From positions 5,628-18,773 of the forward strand of contig DIZY01000078.1 of NCBI GenBank assembly GCA_002428055.1: 13,146 nt of DNA. Reading direction: 5' to 3'. Below the pieces are notes generated by a model. It searched no databases and was not told where the DNA came from. It saw only the letters and a list, made by a program, of their open reading frames with translations. Positions 8,920-13,146 of this stretch are shown here, in pieces (position 1 is the first letter of the stretch; each line of letters opens with the position of its first letter). The stretch comes from Helicobacteraceae bacterium UBA6016 (GTDB lineage: Bacteria; Campylobacterota; Campylobacteria; Campylobacterales; UBA6016). The position numbers were made by a program, and so were the translations under genes.

Positions 8920-10162
8920 TGCCGCCCCCAAAGTTGTTCATTTTTCTTATCTTCCATATTAACCCAAAAAATACCGAAAGCTCAATCCCGACATACAGCA
9001 CCGACGCACCGACGCTTTTTGCTGTCGGCACAAATAGGAGCGCCACCGCCAAAGCCGCTATCGACAAAAACAGAAAAAACATTTTCATATTTGACGCTAA
9101 ATTTCTAACAACCATGTAGCCGCTATAAAGTAGCGTATTTACCGACACCAAAACCGGTCCTATTGACATAATCCTAAGAAGCATTGCGGAGTCTCCAAAC
9201 TCTTTTCCAAGCACAACGGCGATTATCTCTTCCGCAAATATAAATGTAAAAAGAGCTATGCCGCCCATCCCTAAAACACTAAAGGTGATAGCTTTTTTTA
9301 AAAAAATATTTGCAGAGTCGGCATCTTTTTTTGTAAGCTCCGCAACTCTCGGAAAAATAGCGGAGGCGACAGGGGTAAAAAGACCCTGAATAGCCAAAAC
9401 CATCTTTTGCGCACCGACAAAAACAGCAAGTTCATTTCTGCTTCCAAAAACGCCCAATATAAACGCCGGAAGATTATTATAAAATGCTACGGCTACATTT
9501 ACGGTAAATAGATACCATGCACCTTGTAAGGCGTTTTTAATGGCATCTAAACTCGGCTTTGCAAAAACCAAAGAGAATTTTTTGCAAGCATACAGATTTG
9601 CGGCAATGGAAAAAAGAAGCCACGAAATAGCTGCGCTAAGAGAGACAAAAATAATATCATCTGCCGACTTGACGCTAACAACCGTAAAAATAGCTGCAAA
9701 AACTTGAGCCCCAAGGCTAAAAATAAGAAGCGGCGCTACTTTTTGAGCCCCCTGAAAGAGCCATGACGGCATCAAAGCCTGCGCAAAAATGGAGAGCCAC
9801 ATAAACAGATAAAGCCACATCGGAGCTGAAAAAGCAAACGAAGCGGCTATCATAATAAAGAGCGCCAAAAAACTAATACCGCTCTTTATTGTCGACACAA
9901 CCGCCCACAAACTAGAAAGTGCAAATCTATCGTCTTTGACTAGGGCACACTCTTTTGTGGCCCATAAAAAAAATCCGAAATCGATTAATATCTGCGCATA
10001 CGCCGACACACTCCAAAGCATAGCAAGCTCGCCAAACCCCTCTACGCCAAGCGTTCTTGAAAGATACGGCAGTAAAAGAAACGGAACTATATAGCTAGAT
10101 AGCTGTAATATCATCAATATAGAAGCGTTTTTTGCAACTACGGAGTTTCTCAGATTTTTCAT
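8900..10162 (-). CDS. Wzx-type polysaccharide flippase (MOP superfamily)
   Basis: A 420-residue integral membrane protein with about 12 hydrophobic segments. The N-terminus is that of polysaccharide biosynthesis proteins: NASILMILQLSSYIVPFLLL (13-32), then PYLSRTLGVEGFGELAMLWS. Such proteins flip undecaprenyl-linked oligosaccharides from the cytoplasmic to the periplasmic side of the inner membrane. The protein appears full length for Wzx (about 400-450 residues). The ATG is preceded by a weak site (GGA, five bases). It is the first gene of the glycan operon, separated from the ComEA-like gene by a terminator hairpin, so the operon promoter probably lies in 10163-10220. Its last 20 bases overlap the methyltransferase start. 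A MATE-type drug exporter is less likely given the neighbours. Confidence 0.9.
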   Translation of the reverse strand: MKNLRNSVVAKNASILMILQLSSYIVPFLLLPYLSRTLGVEGFGELAMLWSVSAYAQILIDFGFFLWATKECALVKDDRFALSSLWAVVSTIKSGISFLALFIMIAASFAFSAPMWLYLFMWLSIFAQALMPSWLFQGAQKVAPLLIFSLGAQVFAAIFTVVSVKSADDIIFVSLSAAISWLLFSIAANLYACKKFSLVFAKPSLDAIKNALQGAWYLFTVNVAVAFYNNLPAFILGVFGSRNELAVFVGAQKMVLAIQGLFTPVASAIFPRVAELTKKDADSANIFLKKAITFSVLGMGGIALFTFIFAEEIIAVVLGKEFGDSAMLLRIMSIGPVLVSVNTLLYSGYMVVRNLASNMKMFFLFLSIAALAVALLFVPTAKSVGASVLYVGIELSVFFGLIWKIRKMNNFGGGNATKQN

Positions 10163-10189
10163 TTTTTCCGACGGATTGTTGTTTATGAA

Positions 10190-10195
10190 ATTATG
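10190..10195 (-). promoter_or_regulatory. Candidate -10 element of the glycan operon
   Basis: CATAAT on the minus strand lies about 27 bases before the flippase ATG, in the short AT-rich space between the ComEA-like gene's terminator and the operon. No convincing -35 was seen. It is the best placed hexamer here, but the call is weak. Confidence 0.3.
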
Positions 10196-10220
10196 GCAGA
10201 TAAAAGCAAATTAAGAAGTT

Positions 10221-10238
10221 AAGCCGCAAAAGCGGCTT
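10221..10238 (-). terminator. Terminator hairpin after the ComEA-like gene
   Basis: AAGCCGC, a four-base A loop and GCGGCTT form a perfect 7-bp stem 15 bases past the TAA of the ComEA-like gene, followed on the minus strand by AACTTCTTAATTT. It separates that gene from the glycan operon on the same strand. On the plus strand the 3' arm runs into TTTTG, so it could also work in reverse. Confidence 0.7.
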
Positions 10239-10253
10239 TTGTGGGAAATTAGC

Positions 10254-10502
10254 TTATTTTTTGCAAGGCTTCGCTTCAAGCTCTTTTTTCATTTTTTCTA
10301 CGCTTTTTGCGCCAAGCCCCTTGACTTTTGCAAGCTCGTCCACATTATCAAAGCACTTTGTTTTTCTATATTCTACGATAGCTGCGGCTTTTGCATCACC
10401 AAGTCCTTTGACTTTTGTTAGCTCTTCTTTTGAAGCGGAGTTGATGTCAACTGCGGCAAAAGCGAAGACGGCAAGAGATAGTAGTGCGAGGATTTTTTTC
10501 AT
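10254..10502 (-). CDS. Small exported ComEA-like helix-hairpin-helix protein
   Basis: An 82-residue protein with a Sec signal peptide (1-16, ending AFAFA) and then a complete ComEA-type domain. VDINSASKEELTKVKGLGDAKAAAIV (18-43) and the second motif ELAKVKGLGAKSVEKM (56-71) are the paired helix-hairpin-helix units, with KGLG loops that contact the DNA backbone. ComEA proteins bind incoming double-stranded DNA in the periplasm during natural transformation; short soluble forms of this type are common in Gram-negative bacteria. There is no membrane anchor beyond the signal peptide. Two cysteines (50 and 80) in the mature part could form a disulfide. AAGGAG lies about eight bases before the ATG. 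The gene stands alone, divergent from ccoI, with no other competence gene in view. Confidence 0.85.
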   Translation of the reverse strand: MKKILALLSLAVFAFAAVDINSASKEELTKVKGLGDAKAAAIVEYRKTKCFDNVDELAKVKGLGAKSVEKMKKELEAKPCKK

Positions 10503-10529
10503 GGCTATTTCTCCTTTTGTGTAGTAGCT

Positions 10530-10574
10530 TTGATTTTACAAGCTAGACGCTTAACTCTCTTTCGCTAAAATCAA
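10530..10574. promoter_or_regulatory. Divergent promoter region with a mirrored TTGATTTTA / TAAAATCAA inverted repeat
   Basis: TTGATTTTA (10530-10538) and its exact reverse complement TAAAATCAA (10566-10574) are separated by 27 bases between the divergent ComEA-like and ccoI genes. Each arm supplies a TAAAAT hexamer on the strand of the gene it faces (10533-10538 minus, 10566-10571 plus), so both may be -10 elements placed symmetrically. The arms could instead be half-sites for a regulator. Confidence 0.4.
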
Positions 10575-10587
10575 CCCCAAAATAAAT

Positions 10588-12993
10588 ATGAGGTCTTATA
10601 GCTTGTCAAAAACCGCCTGCTCTCACTGCCATTTGGAATTTGAAAAAAACGAGATGATACCTGATAGCGAAGGTGCAAAAGAGCTATTTTTTTGTTGCAA
10701 AGGGTGCCAAGGGGTATATCATCTGCTAAAAGACGAGGGGCTTGATAGCTTTTACGGCAAGATGGGCGCAAACACTTTGGAGCCGCCAAAACACCTGCTT
10801 GAAGACTCTTCACGGTTTGATTTTGAGGGGTTTCATAAGCGGTATGTTACGGTAAGGGCGGACGGATTTAACGAAATTTCGCTCATTATCGAGGGGATTC
10901 ACTGCGCCGCTTGCGTCTGGCTCAACGAAAAGATACTTACCCGTGCCGAAGGGGTCGTAGAGGCAAACATCAACTTCACAAACAACAAAGCCCGTATCGT
11001 ATGGGATGAGAACAAAATCAAACTCTCGCAAATCATAGACAAAATCAGAGCGATAGGCTACGACGCCGTGCCGTACGATTCACGCATCCAAGAAGAGGGG
11101 GCAAATCGCCTTAGACGAGCTAACTACACAAAGATGATAGTCGGGGTATTTGCCACGATGAACATCATGTGGATAGCGGTGGCGCTCTATGCCGGGTACT
11201 TCACGGGTATCGAAGAGGGACACAAAAATATCTTGCATCTGGCGGAATTTTTGCTAGCCTCGATTACGCTTTTTTACTCCGGAAGCATCTTTTATAAAGG
11301 GGCGTTTGGAGCCGCAAGGCATGGCTTTGTAACGATGGATACGCTAGTTTCCACGGGTGCGACGCTCACATACGCCTACTCCATCTACGCCTCGCTGACA
11401 CATGCGGGAGAGGCGTATTTTGACTCGGTTACTATGATTATTACCTTCATACTTGCGGGCAAATATCTAGAGAGCCTCTCCAAAAAACAGGCGGTAGATA
11501 CGCTAGACAAAATCTCCTCAATCATACCCACAGAGGTGGCGGTGGTTCGGGGTGAGACGGCGGAGTTTGTATCCATCGAAAGCGTAGCTCTTGGCGATGT
11601 CGTAGAGATGAGAGCAGGTGATGTAGCGGCAGTTGACGGAGAGGTGATGAGCGGAGAGGCAAACTTTGACGAGTCAACCCTAAGCGGCGAGCCGGAGCCT
11701 GTGCTAAAAAAAGTAGGCGACAAGATAACAAGCGGCTCCAAAAACCTTGACGGAGTGCTCAGATACCGTGTCACAAAAGATTTCAAGCACTCCAGTTTTA
11801 GCGAAATAGTCCGCCTCCTCTCGGAATCATTGGAGAAAAAGCCAAAGATAGAGAGCATTGCAAATAACCTCTCCAGATACTTCTCCATAGCCATCCTCTC
11901 TCTGGCTCTTTTTACATTTTTGGGTTGGTTGTTTGCAGGCGGTATCTCTTTTGAAAGGGCGCTTGTCATTTCAGTCTCCGTCATTATCATAGCCTGCCCT
12001 TGCGCCCTAGCTCTTGCCACGCCGATAGCCTCCGTCATCGGTCTCTACGCTGCGGCAAAAAAAGGGGCAATATTCAAATCCTCCTCATTCCTTGAGACCA
12101 TCGCAAAAGCGGATATGCTCGTAGTCGATAAGACCGGCACGCTAACGGAAGGGAAACCGAAAGTCGTAAACGAAACAAGCTTTGACAGATACGACAAAGG
12201 CGCACTTGTCGCACTTGTCGCCGTATCTAGGCACCCCGTATCGGAGGCGATATTTGCCCATGTAGGCGAAAAAGCGGCGCAAATAGAAGAGGCAAAAGAG
12301 ATTCGCTCAAAAGGAATAGAAGCGATGTCGGGTGGCAGACAAATAGTCGGCGGAAATCTTGAATACCTAGCGGCGCACGGCATAGCGTGCGACATCAAAA
12401 GCGATAAAACACTCTTTGCCTACGCCGAGGGCGGTGAGCTAAAAGTGGTTTTTGAGCTGGAAGATAGGATAAAAGCGGGGGCAAAAGAGGCGGTTACGGC
12501 GATAGCAAAAGAAGGTCTCAAAGTCGTAATGCTAACGGGAGACAATGAGCTATCAGCTGCCAAAGTCGCAAATGAGTTAGGAATCACGGAGTACAAAGCC
12601 AAAATGACGCCGCAAGATAAGCTCTCCTTCATAGAGTCGGCGCAAAAGAGCGGCAAGATAGTCATTATGGCGGGGGACGGCATCAACGACTCACTCGCCC
12701 TAGCCCGTGCCGACATAGGTGTAGCGATGGCATCGGGTGCGGAGATAAACCTGCAAACAAGCGATATAGTACTACTAAAAAATTCGCTTGTAGAGCTAAA
12801 AGACGCTGTGTTTATAGGGCGCAAGACATACCGCACAATCAAACAAAATATTACCATCTCGATAATCTACAACGCCATAACTATCCCGCTCGCAATGGCG
12901 GGCTTTGTAATACCTCTCGTAGCGGCTATATCGATGTCGTTTAGCTCTATTTTGGTAGTCTTAAACTCCACAAAAATCAAAAACGGAAACTAA
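10588..12993 (+). CDS. ccoI: Copper-exporting P1B-type ATPase for cbb3 oxidase assembly
   Basis: An 801-residue heavy-metal ATPase of the CcoI/FixI type. The cysteine-rich N-terminus (Cys11, Cys14, Cys36, Cys37, Cys40) is characteristic of this branch and precedes a heavy-metal-associated domain with GIHCAAC (103-109). Membrane segments follow. The core motifs are SGEP (366-369, actuator), CPC (470-472, ion pathway), phosphorylation site DKTGT (514-518), HP (549-550, nucleotide domain), TGDN (650-653) and GDGIND (696-701). The last two helices contain YNAITIP and MSFSS, the Cu(I) ligands of P1B-1 pumps. CcoI delivers copper for the CuB site of cbb3-type cytochrome c oxidase at the inner membrane, and CcoS follows after one base. 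The ATG at 10588 has no ribosome site. An in-frame TTG at 10603, nine bases after GAGG and giving the typical N-terminus MSKTACSHC, is a strong alternative start. Confidence 0.95.
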   Translation: MRSYSLSKTACSHCHLEFEKNEMIPDSEGAKELFFCCKGCQGVYHLLKDEGLDSFYGKMGANTLEPPKHLLEDSSRFDFEGFHKRYVTVRADGFNEISLIIEGIHCAACVWLNEKILTRAEGVVEANINFTNNKARIVWDENKIKLSQIIDKIRAIGYDAVPYDSRIQEEGANRLRRANYTKMIVGVFATMNIMWIAVALYAGYFTGIEEGHKNILHLAEFLLASITLFYSGSIFYKGAFGAARHGFVTMDTLVSTGATLTYAYSIYASLTHAGEAYFDSVTMIITFILAGKYLESLSKKQAVDTLDKISSIIPTEVAVVRGETAEFVSIESVALGDVVEMRAGDVAAVDGEVMSGEANFDESTLSGEPEPVLKKVGDKITSGSKNLDGVLRYRVTKDFKHSSFSEIVRLLSESLEKKPKIESIANNLSRYFSIAILSLALFTFLGWLFAGGISFERALVISVSVIIIACPCALALATPIASVIGLYAAAKKGAIFKSSSFLETIAKADMLVVDKTGTLTEGKPKVVNETSFDRYDKGALVALVAVSRHPVSEAIFAHVGEKAAQIEEAKEIRSKGIEAMSGGRQIVGGNLEYLAAHGIACDIKSDKTLFAYAEGGELKVVFELEDRIKAGAKEAVTAIAKEGLKVVMLTGDNELSAAKVANELGITEYKAKMTPQDKLSFIESAQKSGKIVIMAGDGINDSLALARADIGVAMASGAEINLQTSDIVLLKNSLVELKDAVFIGRKTYRTIKQNITISIIYNAITIPLAMAGFVIPLVAAISMSFSSILVVLNSTKIKNGN

Positions 12994-12994
12994 A

Positions 12995-13146
12995 ATGGAT
13001 GACAATATACTATCCCTTATGCTCTTTGGCTCTCTCATTCTAGGCTCTTTAGGCGTACTAGGTTTTATCTGGGGGTTAAAGTCGGGGCAATTTGACGATG
13101 AGAAGAAGTTTACGCATGGACTCTTGTTTGACGACGAAGAGGAGCT
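12995..13146 (+). CDS. ccoS: cbb3 oxidase assembly protein CcoS (partial, runs off right edge)
   Basis: The ATG at 12995 follows the ccoI TAA by one base, with GGA about seven bases upstream. Fifty codons are visible and the frame is open at the edge; CcoS proteins are usually only about 50-70 residues, so little is missing. The protein has a single N-terminal membrane helix (about 6-26, LSLMLFGSLILGSLGVLGFIW). Next comes WGLKSGQFDD, the conserved CcoS stretch just after the membrane, and an acidic tail (FDDEEE). CcoS is a small inner-membrane protein needed for cofactor insertion into cbb3-type oxidase. Both gene order and sequence support the call. Confidence 0.9.
   Translation, partial: MDDNILSLMLFGSLILGSLGVLGFIWGLKSGQFDDEKKFTHGLLFDDEEE

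Noticed and set aside
11385..12038. Minus-strand open frame of 217 residues inside ccoI
   Set aside because: It is Ser/Arg-rich antisense to a gene with every P1B ATPase motif intact.

Overview
The window looks like a chromosomal segment of a Campylobacterota (formerly Epsilonproteobacteria) bacterium. The evidence is a CcoI-CcoS copper pair for cbb3-type oxidase, AT-leaning codon use with many AAA and ATA codons, densely overlapping genes, AAGGAG-type ribosome binding sites, and a typical Campylobacterota style of protein. The genus cannot be fixed from the sequence alone; Sulfurimonas/Sulfuricurvum-like organisms or mid-GC Campylobacter both fit.

Layout. (a) 1-3630, minus strand: a two-gene unit. 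An outer-membrane TPR plus beta-barrel protein resembling Slam/DUF560 translocons (2269-3630) is followed 11 bases later by a large exported FecR-domain protein (2257 to beyond the left edge). That protein has a long Pro/Thr/Glu linker, two EGF-like cysteine repeats and a beta-rich C-terminal half. I read this as a possible surface-export pair (type XI secretion-like), which is the most interesting system here. (b) 3631-3891: regulatory region with a hairpin plus T-tract in the minus-strand leader and extended -10 elements for the plus-strand gene. (c) 3892-4290, plus: a stand-alone cyclic-nucleotide-binding domain protein. (d) 4295-10162, minus: a tightly coupled seven-gene glycan locus. In transcription order it holds a Wzx-type flippase, a SAM methyltransferase, a GT4 glycosyltransferase, a Phd-like antitoxin, a MazF/PemK-like toxin, a second GT4 glycosyltransferase and GalE. 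Most junctions are 4-base start/stop overlaps, and the toxin-antitoxin pair is stitched directly into the operon. (e) 10221-10502, minus: a small exported ComEA-like helix-hairpin-helix protein and its terminator. (f) 10588 to the right edge, plus: CcoI (copper P1B ATPase) and the start of CcoS.

How the parts work together. The glycan genes would supply an epimerised sugar (GalE), add sugars to a lipid carrier (two GT4 enzymes), methylate a precursor or the glycan, and flip the lipid-linked product across the inner membrane. No polymerase or ligase is in view. CcoI and CcoS mature the copper centre of cbb3 oxidase for microaerobic respiration. The FecR/beta-barrel pair would place a large protein on or outside the cell surface. 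Apart from shared position, nothing in the sequence ties these modules together functionally. No RNA genes, insertion sequences or CRISPR arrays were seen.
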